From contig JAETQR010000017.1 of the NCBI GenBank assembly GCA_021770615.1, positions 16,943 through 80,942 on the forward strand: a DNA stretch of 64,000 nucleotides, in the 5' to 3' direction. The DNA comes from Lachnospiraceae bacterium (lineage in GTDB: Bacteria; Bacillota_A; Clostridia; Lachnospirales; Lachnospiraceae). Positions 53,210-62,698 of the stretch are shown in pieces (position 1 is the first letter of the stretch; each line of letters opens with the position of its first letter). The translations under genes and the position numbers were made by a program. The notes under the pieces were generated by a model. That model had not been told where the DNA came from and ran no database searches. It was given only the letters and a program-made list of their open reading frames with translations.

Positions 53210-54553
53210 TTATCCAATTAATATTTTTTCCTTCGGCCGCTTAAGCGGCGGTTTTTTTGTCAGTTCCCCGAAAACGAGCATCAGGGAGAAACCTCCGATA
53301 CGTCCGCCATACATGAGCACGATCAGGATCAGGTGTGACAGGATCCCAAGATGTGGTGTGATTCCCATTGTCACACCTACCGTGCACACAGCGGATATCA
53401 CCTCAAATTGTGCTGCCGACAAGTCGATTCCTTCGATATGGCATATGAGGAGTGTTCCGATGATGACATAGGTCAGATACACGACAACGATCACGGCAGC
53501 CTGTTTGACAAGATCTTTGCCGAGGCGTTTTTTAAATATCGTAATATCGGAATTTCCCCGGGACATGGAAGCCATAGCGATGAAAATGACAGCGATGGTC
53601 GTTGTTTTGATCCCTCCTGCGGTAGAGCCGGGGCTTCCCCCGATCATCATAAGTGCATTGGAGAGAAGAACTGCGGAAGGAGACATCTGGCTGTAGTCAA
53701 TGGTATTAAAACCGGCAGTGCGCATTGTTGTGGAGGCAAAGAATGATTTTAGGAGGCGGATGGGAACGGAGTCCCCCTTCATTGTGTAGCCGGCTTCAAA
53801 AATAAAATATCCCGCTGTGCCGGCTATAAGAAGAATACCGGCTGTGATAAGGATCAGTTTTGCGTGCAGGGAATAGCGGCTGAATCTCAGTTTGTGACGC
53901 AAAATATCTTCCCATACAAGAAAGCCGATTCCGCCGAGGATGATAAGAAAAGACAAGGTGAGGTTTATGACCCAGTCCCCCTGCCAGGCAGTAAAGGAAG
54001 AAAAAGGCTCATATTTTCCCATCAGGTCAAATCCTGCATTGCAAAAGGCCGAGATGGAATGGAAGACAGAGTAATAGATCCCTTGTCCGATCCCCATTTT
54101 GGGGATAAAGCGGGTTGACAGGAGAAGGGCTCCGCATCCTTCGATGATCGCAGTTCCCATAAGTATCCTTTTGATAAGACGTACCATTCCGCCCACCTGA
54201 ACATTTCCGGCAGCCTGCATTAAGACGACTCGTTCCTGCATGCTGAGTTTGCGTTTCATGAAAATAAAGATCATTGAGATGACACTCATGAGGCCGATGC
54301 CACCGATCTGGATCATGACTAATATGACAATCTGTCCGAATATGGACCAGTTTGTGTATGTATCTGCTATGACCAGTCCTGTCACACATGTAGCACTCGT
54401 GGATGTAAACAAAGCGTCGAGCGGGTCGCTCCACTGCCCGTTCCTGGCCGAGATCGGGAGTGTCAATAAAACCGTTCCAAGAAAGATAACGAGAATGAAG
54501 CTGATTGCAATGATGCGGGTAGGACTGATCTTATAAAACCATTTGTCAAACAT
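53210..54553 (-). CDS. ktrB: KtrB/TrkH-type potassium uptake membrane subunit
   Basis: 447 residues with four membrane-pore-membrane repeats. Selectivity-filter-like segments are TSATCVTGL, FCNAGFDLMG, TMRTAGFNTID and CTVGVTMGI. It transports K+ (often Na+-coupled) across the membrane under control of the RCK partner. The ATG follows AAGGAGG at a longish distance (12 nt). Operon with ktrA. Confidence 0.92.
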   Translation of the reverse strand: MFDKWFYKISPTRIIAISFILVIFLGTVLLTLPISARNGQWSDPLDALFTSTSATCVTGLVIADTYTNWSIFGQIVILVMIQIGGIGLMSVISMIFIFMKRKLSMQERVVLMQAAGNVQVGGMVRLIKRILMGTAIIEGCGALLLSTRFIPKMGIGQGIYYSVFHSISAFCNAGFDLMGKYEPFSSFTAWQGDWVINLTLSFLIILGGIGFLVWEDILRHKLRFSRYSLHAKLILITAGILLIAGTAGYFIFEAGYTMKGDSVPIRLLKSFFASTTMRTAGFNTIDYSQMSPSAVLLSNALMMIGGSPGSTAGGIKTTTIAVIFIAMASMSRGNSDITIFKKRLGKDLVKQAAVIVVVYLTYVIIGTLLICHIEGIDLSAAQFEVISAVCTVGVTMGITPHLGILSHLILIVLMYGGRIGGFSLMLVFGELTKKPPLKRPKEKILIG

Positions 54554-54640
54554 GGCTGTGTCTGGCCTCCTTTTAGATGTTTTTCCAATATAGTATACAC
54601 GAAAACCCGAATAAATAAAAGAGGTGTTGAAATAAAAAAC

Positions 54641-54669
54641 TTTACAGAATACTTTTTTTATGATAAGAT
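54641..54669 (+). promoter_or_regulatory. rpsO promoter
   Basis: -35 TTTACA (54641-54646), 17-bp spacer, -10 TAAGAT (54664-54669). It gives a leader of about 85 nt containing a CCAAC/GTTGG hairpin (about 54709-54730) that could be an S15 autoregulatory site. Confidence 0.6.
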
Positions 54670-54759
54670 AAGCAAGTTAGAAAACCAATACTCAGAATCT
54701 GGAATACTCCAACCGGTTCTTGGTAGTTGGCAATTATAAAAAAATGGAGGTACATCAAA

Positions 54760-55026
54760 ATGATGACGACAGAGAGAAAAGCAGAGATTATCAAAGAATA
54801 TGGAAGAACTCCGAATGACACAGGTTCACCTGAGGTTCAAGTTGCTCTTCTGACAGAGAGGATCAACGTTCTGACAGAGCATCTGAGGGACAATAAAAAA
54901 GACCATCATTCCAGACGCGGACTTTTAAAGATGGTTGGTAAAAGACGTGGACTTCTTGACTATCTGAAGAGAACGGATCTGGAAGGATACCGTGCTTTGA
55001 TCGCTAAACTTGGATTGAGAAAGTAA
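54760..55026 (+). CDS. rpsO: 30S ribosomal protein S15
   Basis: 88 residues, the normal length. S15 binds the central domain of 16S rRNA early in 30S assembly. Conserved parts are [27 protein letters not shown] and the C-terminal LIAKLGLRK. The start is the first of two tandem ATG codons after GGAGG. In many Firmicutes S15 represses its own mRNA, and the short structured leader here fits that. pnp follows after one intervening gene. Confidence 0.97.
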   Translation: MMTTERKAEIIKEYGRTPNDTGSPEVQVALLTERINVLTEHLRDNKKDHHSRRGLLKMVGKRRGLLDYLKRTDLEGYRALIAKLGLRK

Positions 55027-55056
55027 AGATCGTGCCCTCTGTGGGCAGCAGATGAG

Positions 55057-55105
55057 AATGATAGTAGAACCGGATGTGTATGCTAAGGTTTTACTATCAT
55101 TTTTA
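55057..55105 (+). terminator. rpsO terminator
   Basis: AATGATAGTA pairs with TACTATCATT, inner AACC with GGTT, followed by TTTT. Confidence 0.8.
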
Positions 55106-55126
55106 GCTATATAAAAGGAGTGAAAT

Positions 55127-55612
55127 ATGAAGAGAGACAGAAGCCAGTCCATGGTCATCCGTGGCAACCGTATCCTTCTTGTTGAACACAAAATGTTTGG
55201 GCGGGATTTTTATAATCTGCCGGGAGGAGGAGTCGAAGAAGGAGAGGTGCCGGAGGAGGCGGCCATCCGGGAACTTTGCGAGGAGTGTAATGTAAAGGGC
55301 ACGGTTGTCAGACCTTTGGCTGTGGAATATAAACCGGATATGGAAAGCCGGGTGTATACGTTTCTTGTAGAAATACCGGACGATGCGGAAGCGACGAAAG
55401 GGATCGATCCGGAGCTTTCTGAAAATGAGCAGACGATCACAGGTGTGAAGTGGCTGCGCATGGATGAAATTCCGGAGAGGGACCGGGCGTACCTTTTTGG
55501 AGCCGGTCTCATGAGAGTGCCGTTGTTCCATGATGAGGTATTATCATGGAACGGAGAGGATATCAGCTATCCTGAGAAGGGGGAATCCGGTGAGGAGAAG
55601 GAAAGAGAATAA
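55127..55612 (+). CDS. Nudix hydrolase
   Basis: 161 residues with a complete Nudix box, GGGVEEGEVPEEAAIRELCEE-C (about residues 33-55), where the Glu residues bind Mg2+. Such enzymes hydrolyse nucleoside diphosphate-linked compounds; specificity cannot be told. Start after AAAGGAGTGAAAT, 20 bp after the rpsO terminator. The C-terminus is short, charged and probably disordered. Confidence 0.88.
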   Translation: MKRDRSQSMVIRGNRILLVEHKMFGRDFYNLPGGGVEEGEVPEEAAIRELCEECNVKGTVVRPLAVEYKPDMESRVYTFLVEIPDDAEATKGIDPELSENEQTITGVKWLRMDEIPERDRAYLFGAGLMRVPLFHDEVLSWNGEDISYPEKGESGEEKERE

Positions 55613-55812
55613 AAAAACATTTCCCATCGGGAGAAAATTGTGTTATAATTAATATGTATGTGTAAAAGTAAATATGGAGATTTGTCCGAGACTTCTGAAA
55701 AGTACATCATTCTCTGCTTTTCAGCTGTGTATGACACAAATTGTGCTATGTGAAAAATGGTGTGTTTTTCAGTTGTTTCGGAATCTCCAAATAAGTTTAA
55801 AGGAGAAAAGAT
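55613..55812 (+). promoter_or_regulatory. pnp upstream region with probable promoter
   Basis: A -10-like TATAAT at 55644-55649 with a poor -35 would give a leader of about 160 nt before pnp. PNPase often controls its own leader in other bacteria. I see no clear terminator here. Confidence 0.45.
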
Positions 55813-57909
55813 ATGTACAAGACATTTTCAATGGAACTGGCCGGCAGAACGCTTTCGATCGATATCGGACGTGTGGCGGCACAGGCAAATGGTGCTGTAT
55901 TTATGCACTACGGAAATACCGTTGTTTTATCGACGGCTACTGCTTCTGAAAAACCGAGGGAGGGAATTGATTTCTTCCCGCTCAGCGTAGAGTATAATGA
56001 AAAGATGTACTCTGTGGGAAAGATTCCCGGAGGATTTACAAGAAGAGAGGGAAAGCCGTCGGATAATGCGATCCTTACGTGCCGTGTGATCGACCGGCCG
56101 ATGAGACCGCTTTTCCCAAAAGATTACAGAAATGATGTGACGCTTGAGAATCTCGTTATGTGTGTTGATCAGGACTGCAGTCCGGAACTTACAGCAATGC
56201 TTGGTTCTGCGCTGGCTACATGTATTTCTGATATTCCGTTTGACGGGCCGACAGCAGCGACACAGATCGGTCTGGTGGATGGTGAACTTGTGGTAAACCC
56301 GACTTCGGAGCAGAGACTGGTTTCTGACCTGGCGCTTACCGTTGCATCGACGAGAGAAAAAGTCATCATGATCGAGGCAGGCGCAAATGAAGTGCCGGAG
56401 GATAAAATGATCGAGGCGATCTATAAGGCACATGAAGTAAATGGACAGATCATCGAATTTTTTGATAAGATCGTTGCGGAGTGCGGAAAAGAGAAGCATG
56501 AATATGAACATTGCGATACACCGGAAGAAATGTATGATGATATGGTTTCCTTTATTACGCCGGAGGCGATGGAAGAGGCTGTATTTACCGATGTAAAACA
56601 GGTGCGTGAGGAGAATATCCGCCAGATCAAGGACAAGCTCGAGGAGCGGTATGAAGAGGAGCATCCGGACTGGCTTGAACTGATCGATGAAGCAGTATAT
56701 AAATTCCAGAAAAAGACGGTCCGGAAGATGATCCTGAAAGACCACAAGCGTCCGGACGGACGTGAGATCACACAGATCCGCCCACTTGCGGCGGAAGTTG
56801 ATGTACTTCCTACCGTTCATGGTTCCGGTCTGTTCTCCAGAGGACAGACACAGGTTCTTAATGTAACGACACTTGCGCCGCTTGCGGAGAGACAGAAACT
56901 GGATGGACTGGATGAACATATAACCTCCAAACGGTATATTCATCATTATAATTTTCCATCCTATTCGGTGGGAGAGACGAGACCGAGCAGAGGGCCGGGA
57001 CGTCGTGAGATCGGTCATGGAGCCCTGGCAGAGAGAGCCCTTGTTCCGGTGCTTCCGACAGAGGAAGAATTTCCATATACGATTCGTACAGTATCGGAGA
57101 TCATGGAGTCGAATGGTTCTACTTCACAGGGAAGTATCTGTGCTTCGACGCTTTCCCTCATGGCTGCCGGCGTACCGATCAAAGCTCCTGTAGCAGGTAT
57201 CTCAGTAGGCCTTGTGACAGGTGATACCGATGACGATTATCTGATCCTTACAGATATACAGGGACTGGAAGATTTCTTCGGCGATATGGACTTTAAAGTA
57301 GCCGGTACACATAAAGGAATCACAGCGATCCAGATGGATATTAAGATCCACGGACTGACCCGTGAGATCGTAGAGGGTGCGATCCGTCGTACGAAAGAGG
57401 CCAGAACTTATATTCTGGATGAAGTAATGGCAAAGGCGATCGCAGAGCCGCGTAAGGAAGTAAATGAATATGCACCAAAGATCAAACAGATCATGATCGA
57501 TCCGGCGAAGATCGGCGATGTGGTAGGCCAGCGTGGAAAGACGATCAATACGCTGATCGAGCGCACTGGTGTTAAGATCGATATCACGGATGACGGTGCA
57601 GTATCTGTCTGCGGTACGGATAAAGTGATGATGGATGAGGCGATCCGTCTGATCGAGATCATCACGACCGATTTTGAGAAGGGACAGATTTTTGAAGGAA
57701 CCGTTGTCAGCATAAAAGATTTTGGTGCTTTCATTGAATTTGCTCCGGGCAAGGAGGGAATGGTGCACATTTCCAATATCTGCCGAAGAAGGATCAATCA
57801 TGTGGAGGATGAACTTACCCTGGGTGACAAAGTAAAAGTTGTTTGTCTCGGAAAAGATAAGATGGGAAGAATTTCCTTTAGCATGAAAGATGTAAACGAG
57901 AACAATTAA
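55813..57909 (+). CDS. pnp: Polyribonucleotide nucleotidyltransferase (PNPase)
   Basis: 698 residues, full length. Phosphorolytic 3'-5' exoribonuclease of the RNA decay machinery. Two RNase PH domains (the first from GRTLSIDIGRVAAQANGAV, the second with FSRGQTQVLNVTTL and the phosphate/metal site around GDTDDDYLILTDIQG), then a KH domain with GDVVGQRGKTIN and an S1 domain (GQIFEGTVVSIKDFGAF). Start after AAAGGAGAAAAG. Its TAA overlaps the next ATG by one base. Confidence 0.97.
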   Translation: MYKTFSMELAGRTLSIDIGRVAAQANGAVFMHYGNTVVLSTATASEKPREGIDFFPLSVEYNEKMYSVGKIPGGFTRREGKPSDNAILTCRVIDRPMRPLFPKDYRNDVTLENLVMCVDQDCSPELTAMLGSALATCISDIPFDGPTAATQIGLVDGELVVNPTSEQRLVSDLALTVASTREKVIMIEAGANEVPEDKMIEAIYKAHEVNGQIIEFFDKIVAECGKEKHEYEHCDTPEEMYDDMVSFITPEAMEEAVFTDVKQVREENIRQIKDKLEERYEEEHPDWLELIDEAVYKFQKKTVRKMILKDHKRPDGREITQIRPLAAEVDVLPTVHGSGLFSRGQTQVLNVTTLAPLAERQKLDGLDEHITSKRYIHHYNFPSYSVGETRPSRGPGRREIGHGALAERALVPVLPTEEEFPYTIRTVSEIMESNGSTSQGSICASTLSLMAAGVPIKAPVAGISVGLVTGDTDDDYLILTDIQGLEDFFGDMDFKVAGTHKGITAIQMDIKIHGLTREIVEGAIRRTKEARTYILDEVMAKAIAEPRKEVNEYAPKIKQIMIDPAKIGDVVGQRGKTINTLIERTGVKIDITDDGAVSVCGTDKVMMDEAIRLIEIITTDFEKGQIFEGTVVSIKDFGAFIEFAPGKEGMVHISNICRRRINHVEDELTLGDKVKVVCLGKDKMGRISFSMKDVNENN

Positions 57910-58724
57910 TGGATACGATGAAAATAGCACTTACCAATATGGACATCCGTCAGACGGAACCGTCTGTAAACCGGGAAAAATGTGCGGAACTGATAAAGCG
58001 GGCTTCGGATTTTGGGGCTCGCCTTATCCTTTTTCCAGAAATGACACTTACCGGATTTACGATGGAGGTAAGACAGTTTGGCGAAAAGGCAGATGAACAT
58101 GGCCTTACGGAGACGATCGCTTATTTTGCCGAAAAATCCAGTGAATATGAGATGGCGGTCGGATTTGGTTATATTAGCAATGAAAACGAAAAAGGAAAGA
58201 ATCATTTCGTGGTAGTCGACAGTGGTAGAATAATTGGCGATTATGAAAAAATGCATCCGTTTACTTACGGAGAAGAATCCTGTTTTTATGAAGCCGGGGA
58301 CAAACTGGTTTCTGTGGAGATTGATGGCACCGGGATCGGATTGTTTGTGTGCTATGACCTGAGATTTCCTGAGATTTTTCAGGCTTCCAGTGAGCAGAAC
58401 CAGATCATGGCAGTGATCGCAAACTGGCCCGGGGAGAGGATTACACACTGGCATTGTCTGCTTCAGGCAAGAGCGATCGAAACACAGTCTGTCGTGCTTG
58501 GTGTGAACCGGAAAGGAAGAGGCGGCGGCCTTGAATATGAGGCATCCAGTGAAGTGTTTGACTGTCTGGGACGCCGTTTGGATGGGACGCAGATTTTCAC
58601 GTCTTTTGGCGACGAATGTATTCTGTATGAAATTGATACCAAACTTCCGGAAAAAATAAGAAAAGAGTTCCCGGTGAAAAAAGACCGGAGAAAAAACATA
58701 TACCGTACCTTTTATGAAGTATAA
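57909..58724 (+). CDS. Nitrilase-superfamily carbon-nitrogen hydrolase (omega-amidase-like)
   Basis: 271 residues with the catalytic Glu-Lys-Cys triad: E44 in FPEMTLTGF, K114 in YEKMHPF and C148 in VCYDLRFPE. Closest in look to the omega-amidase/YafV and Nit2 branch, which hydrolyse alpha-keto-glutaramate-type amides. Cytoplasmic. Its start overlaps the pnp stop, so it is translated with pnp. Confidence 0.9.
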   Translation: MDTMKIALTNMDIRQTEPSVNREKCAELIKRASDFGARLILFPEMTLTGFTMEVRQFGEKADEHGLTETIAYFAEKSSEYEMAVGFGYISNENEKGKNHFVVVDSGRIIGDYEKMHPFTYGEESCFYEAGDKLVSVEIDGTGIGLFVCYDLRFPEIFQASSEQNQIMAVIANWPGERITHWHCLLQARAIETQSVVLGVNRKGRGGGLEYEASSEVFDCLGRRLDGTQIFTSFGDECILYEIDTKLPEKIRKEFPVKKDRRKNIYRTFYEV

Positions 58725-58782
58725 TTCTCCTGAAATCTGTCACACTATAACAATAGAAATATTCAGAAAAGGTGAGTGTGAC

Positions 58783-59409
58783 ATGGGAACAGATAATATC
58801 AAAGAATACGGAAAATGCCAGCTTGGGGGAATTCAACTTCTCTCTATTATTGGTGAGATCGAGGGGCACGAGTGCGTCTCGGAAAATACGAAATCTACAA
58901 AATATGAGCATCTGCTTCCGCTTCTTGCATCGGCAGAGGATGATGAGGAAGTGAAGGGGATTTTATTTCTGGTCAATACGGTGGGTGGTGATGTGTCATG
59001 CGGTCTGGCTCTGGCAGAAATGATCGCAGGTTTAAGTAAGCCGACCGTATCACTCATCATCGGGGACAGCCATTCGATCGGTGTTCCATTGGCAACAGCT
59101 ACAGACTATTCCTTTATCGTGCCGAGTGCCACGATGATCATTCATCCGGTGCGCATGAGCGGGATGGTGATCGGTGCACCTCAGACGTATGGGCAGTTTC
59201 AGCAGATCCAGGACCGGATCATTGATTTTATCGTCCGCAATAGCGGAGCAGAGAAAGAGCGGATCGAGGAGCTTATGATGAATACCTGCATGTTGTCCAA
59301 AGATCTTGGAACCGTGCTCGTAGGGCAGGAGGCAGTGGAGGAGAAACTGGTCAATGAAGTAGGTAATATTTCTTCAGCACTTGCTTATCTGAAAAATAAG
59401 ATATGTTAG
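58783..59409 (+). CDS. tepA: TepA/ClpP-like serine protease
   Basis: 208 residues from ATG 58783 after AAAGGTGAG; an ATG at 58714 inside the nitrilase gene is less likely. ClpP/crotonase fold with the oxyanion NTVGGDV, nucleophile S98 in GDSHSIG and H121 in IIHPVRMSG. Bacillus TepA (a ClpP homologue) has been linked to protein export and spore outgrowth; in Lachnospiraceae it is regularly found before ftsK/spoIIIE. No Clp ATPase-docking data can be read here. Confidence 0.88.
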   Translation: MGTDNIKEYGKCQLGGIQLLSIIGEIEGHECVSENTKSTKYEHLLPLLASAEDDEEVKGILFLVNTVGGDVSCGLALAEMIAGLSKPTVSLIIGDSHSIGVPLATATDYSFIVPSATMIIHPVRMSGMVIGAPQTYGQFQQIQDRIIDFIVRNSGAEKERIEELMMNTCMLSKDLGTVLVGQEAVEEKLVNEVGNISSALAYLKNKIC

Positions 59410-59432
59410 TTATAGAAAGGTTTGATGGGAAA

Positions 59433-61823
59433 ATGGCAAAGAAAAAAAGAAGACCAAGACCGGTAAAAAAGGTTCAGGAGGCGTCTCCGCTTTCGAGAGA
59501 GATCATTCTTTTAGTGATCATCGTTCTTTCCATCTTGTCGCTGCTCAGTCTGTTTGATCTGTGCGGTGAGGGGGGAAAACTCCTGAGCAGACTTTTGTTT
59601 GGACTATTTGGGGCGGCTTCTTATGTGTTTCCGGTTTGTCTTCTCATTGCGAGCGGATTATTTATATCCAATCCGGAAAACATAGAATTGAGAAGAAAGA
59701 TCATTTACAGTTCGGCACTATACATATGCATATGCGGGATATTCCAATGGGTGATCGACAGCAAAGCAGACGGCTTGATCGAAGTTTTCAAAGTCTGTAG
59801 CAGCGAGCGCATCGGCGGCGGATTTTTTGGAGGTGTGCTTTCCTATCTGCTTACGCTGGTCGCAGGACGAGCAGGCTCTTTTGTGATCATTCTCGGACTT
59901 ACACTTTTGTTCGTCATGCTGATCACGAAAAAGCTGATTTTTGCAGCAATCCGGGATTTGTATGAGGAAAAGAAATCATCTTCCAGAGAATACGTAGAGT
60001 ATGAACCATATGAAGAAGATGGGGCGGATGTGACGGAACGTCAGATGAAGGTGCATACCTTTGAGAAAAAGAAGGCGGCAAAGAAAGAAAAGCAGGAAAA
60101 GAAGAGAGCCGGAAAGGAAAAGACAGCAGAGGATGTTCCTAATATTTCCATTATCCGGAATGACAAACCTGTTTCTGCAGAGCCACCGGTCTATCAGGAA
60201 GAGATCCAGACCAAATTCGGAGAGAAGAAAGAAGAAGAGATAAAACCTGCCAGTAAAAAGAAGGACAGCGGGCAGATTGAAAAAGAAGTAAGTCAGATCC
60301 AGGCAGAAATACAAAAACCGTCAAAAAAGACAGATCAAAAAGAAAATACATATGTATTTCCGTCCCTTGATCTTCTCTCGAAGCCAAAATCAGGAGGGAA
60401 GGGACTCAGTGATACAGACCTTCTGGAGACAGCAGCGAAACTACAGGATACGCTTGAGAGTTTTGGAGTCAGGGTGAAGATGGGAGATGTGAGCTGCGGG
60501 CCGAGCGTGACAAGATATGAACTGGTACCGGAACAGGGCGTGAAGGTGAGCAGTATTACAAGGCTGGCGGATGATATTAAACTTAGCCTGGCTGCTTCGG
60601 ATATCCGGATCGAAGCTCCGATCCCCGGAAAAGCGGCAGTGGGTATCGAAGTCCCGAATGCGACGAGGAACATGGTCACGTTACGGGAACTTCTTGAGAG
60701 CAGGGAATTTCAGAGTGCAAAATCGAATGTGTCTTTTGCAGTAGGAAAGGATATCAGCGGAAAAACGATCGTGACGGACATTGCTAAAATGCCGCATCTG
60801 CTTGTGGCGGGGGCGACGGGATCGGGAAAATCTGTCTGCATCAATACGCTGATCATGAGTATTTTGTATAAAGCGGATCCGAATGAGGTGAAGTTTATCA
60901 TGGTGGATCCCAAAATGGTTGAGCTCACAGCATATGCAGATATCCCACATTTGATGATTCCGGTCGTCACAGATCCCAAAAAAGCATCGGCGGCCTTAAA
61001 CTGGGCGGTCCAGGAAATGACTGTGCGTTACAATAAATTTGCAGAACTCGGGGTCAGGGATATTAAGAGCTATAATAAAAAAATAAAAGGGTTGAAACAC
61101 AATGAGGATCAGGTTTATGAGAAGATGTGTCAGATCGTCATTATCGTTGATGAGTTTGCCGATCTTATGATGGTGGCGCCGGGCGAAGTTGAGGATGCGG
61201 TGTGCCGTCTCGCACAGCTTGCCAGAGCGGCGGGGATCCACCTTGTGTTAGCGACACAGCGACCGTCTGTCAATGTCATTACCGGACTGATCAAGGCCAA
61301 TATCCCATCGAGGATCGCGCTCTCGGTTTCTTCTGCGATCGATTCCCGGACGATCATCGACAGCGCCGGTGCGGAGAAGCTTCTGGGGAATGGGGATATG
61401 CTTTTTGCACCTCAGGATTATCCGAAACCGGTCCGCATTCAGGGAGCCTTTGTTTCGGATGAGGAGAGGGACGGGGTCGTAGCCTTTTTAAAACAGCAGC
61501 AGACGGAGCCTTCCTACAATGAAGAGGTGACAAAACATATTGAGGCAAACCCGGTCGGAAATAAATCGGGTGCTGCGGGAAATGCACCGGGAGGCAATGA
61601 CCGGGATGAGTTGTTTGTTGAAGTGGGACGGTTTATCATCGAGAAAGACAAGGCATCGATTGGAATGTTGCAGAGGGTGTTCCGCATCGGTTTTAACCGG
61701 GCGGCCAGGATCATGGACCAGCTCTGTGAGGCGGGAGTGGTCGGCCCCGAGGAGGGGACAAAGCCAAGAACGATACTGATGTCGATGGAGCAGTTTGAAA
61801 ATTATTTGGAGAGCGAGGGATGA
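59433..61823 (+). CDS. ftsK: DNA translocase FtsK/SpoIIIE
   Basis: 796 residues from ATG 59433 (AAAGG further upstream); ATG 59403 is an alternative with no ribosome site. Four N-terminal membrane helices (about 20-165), a long charged linker rich in Lys and Glu (170-300), then the RecA-like motor with Walker A AGATGSGKSV and Walker B IIVIDEFADLMMV, and a C-terminal gamma winged helix (DKASIGMLQRVFRIGFNRA) that reads polar DNA motifs. It pumps chromosomes during division or sporulation. Confidence 0.95.
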   Translation: MAKKKRRPRPVKKVQEASPLSREIILLVIIVLSILSLLSLFDLCGEGGKLLSRLLFGLFGAASYVFPVCLLIASGLFISNPENIELRRKIIYSSALYICICGIFQWVIDSKADGLIEVFKVCSSERIGGGFFGGVLSYLLTLVAGRAGSFVIILGLTLLFVMLITKKLIFAAIRDLYEEKKSSSREYVEYEPYEEDGADVTERQMKVHTFEKKKAAKKEKQEKKRAGKEKTAEDVPNISIIRNDKPVSAEPPVYQEEIQTKFGEKKEEEIKPASKKKDSGQIEKEVSQIQAEIQKPSKKTDQKENTYVFPSLDLLSKPKSGGKGLSDTDLLETAAKLQDTLESFGVRVKMGDVSCGPSVTRYELVPEQGVKVSSITRLADDIKLSLAASDIRIEAPIPGKAAVGIEVPNATRNMVTLRELLESREFQSAKSNVSFAVGKDISGKTIVTDIAKMPHLLVAGATGSGKSVCINTLIMSILYKADPNEVKFIMVDPKMVELTAYADIPHLMIPVVTDPKKASAALNWAVQEMTVRYNKFAELGVRDIKSYNKKIKGLKHNEDQVYEKMCQIVIIVDEFADLMMVAPGEVEDAVCRLAQLARAAGIHLVLATQRPSVNVITGLIKANIPSRIALSVSSAIDSRTIIDSAGAEKLLGNGDMLFAPQDYPKPVRIQGAFVSDEERDGVVAFLKQQQTEPSYNEEVTKHIEANPVGNKSGAAGNAPGGNDRDELFVEVGRFIIEKDKASIGMLQRVFRIGFNRAARIMDQLCEAGVVGPEEGTKPRTILMSMEQFENYLESEG

Positions 61824-62695
61824 GTATGAACGGATGGATCATAGTAAATGGGTTTTTGTATACAAATAAGTTTTCAGAGCTTACCAGTATGTTTACCGAA
61901 GCAGCAGTAAAATACAACATTCAGTTGAATGTAGTGTTTAATTCAGAAATCTATACGGGGATTTTTGAAATGAATAAGACAGTTAAAAAGCCGGATTTTG
62001 TGCTTTTTTGGGATAAGGATGTCATTCTTGCCAGATACCTTGAGTTATCAGGGATTCCCGTATATAACAGCAGTAAGGCGATTGAAATCTGTGATGATAA
62101 GAGAAAGACATATATAGCTCTTTTCGAAGCGGGACTTCCGATCCCGCAGACGGTTTCGGCACCGATGACATATGAAAATATCGGTTTTCCGTCGCTTGAA
62201 TTTGTCAAGCGGTTTGAGGCAGGGCTCGGGTATCCGATGATCATTAAAGAAGCTTTTGGCTCCTTTGGGGAACAGGTTTATAAAGTGGATAACCGCAAAC
62301 AGATGAAAAAGATCGTAAGCGATCTCCAGCATACGCCATTTCTTTTTCAGAAATATATCAGTACCAGCCATGGGCAGGATATCCGGATCCAGGTGGTCGG
62401 AGACCAGGTCATTGCGGCAATGCGGCGTTTTTCGGATAAGGATTTCCGGGCGAATATTACATATGGCGGCAGTAAAGAGCAGTATGAGCCGGATGAAAAG
62501 GCATGTGAACTGGCGGTCCGGGCGTGCCGGGCAGTTGGTTGTGATTTTGGCGGTGTGGATCTTTTATTTGCCGAAAATGGGTTTGTAGTTTGTGAAGTAA
62601 ATTCTAATGCCCATTTTAAAAACCTGTATGACTGCACCGGAGTAAATACAGCGGAACATATTATGAAATACATTTCATCGCAGAAACGGGGATAG
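61820..62695 (+). CDS. RimK-like ATP-grasp ligase 1
   Basis: 291 residues. The start is ATG 61820 overlapping the ftsK stop, or ATG 61826. ATP-grasp core: YPMIIKEAFGSFGEQVY (ATP-binding Lys and glycine loop), FLFQKYIS, DIRIQVVGDQVIAAMRR, GVDLLF and VCEVNSNAHF (Mg-binding Glu and Asn). RimK-type enzymes join an amino acid to a carboxylate. The acceptor is unknown. It forms a tandem pair with a second ATP-grasp gene 3 bp later. Confidence 0.88.
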   Translation: MSMNGWIIVNGFLYTNKFSELTSMFTEAAVKYNIQLNVVFNSEIYTGIFEMNKTVKKPDFVLFWDKDVILARYLELSGIPVYNSSKAIEICDDKRKTYIALFEAGLPIPQTVSAPMTYENIGFPSLEFVKRFEAGLGYPMIIKEAFGSFGEQVYKVDNRKQMKKIVSDLQHTPFLFQKYISTSHGQDIRIQVVGDQVIAAMRRFSDKDFRANITYGGSKEQYEPDEKACELAVRACRAVGCDFGGVDLLFAENGFVVCEVNSNAHFKNLYDCTGVNTAEHIMKYISSQKRG

Positions 62696-62698
62696 CGC

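Noticed and set aside
54677..54759. Known riboswitch in the rpsO leader
   Set aside because: Only a short CCAAC/GTTGG hairpin can be drawn; it may be an S15 site but does not match a riboswitch I know.
55927..57018. 363-codon minus-strand frame opposite pnp
   Set aside because: No ribosome site, unlikely composition, and fully overlapped by pnp with intact motifs.
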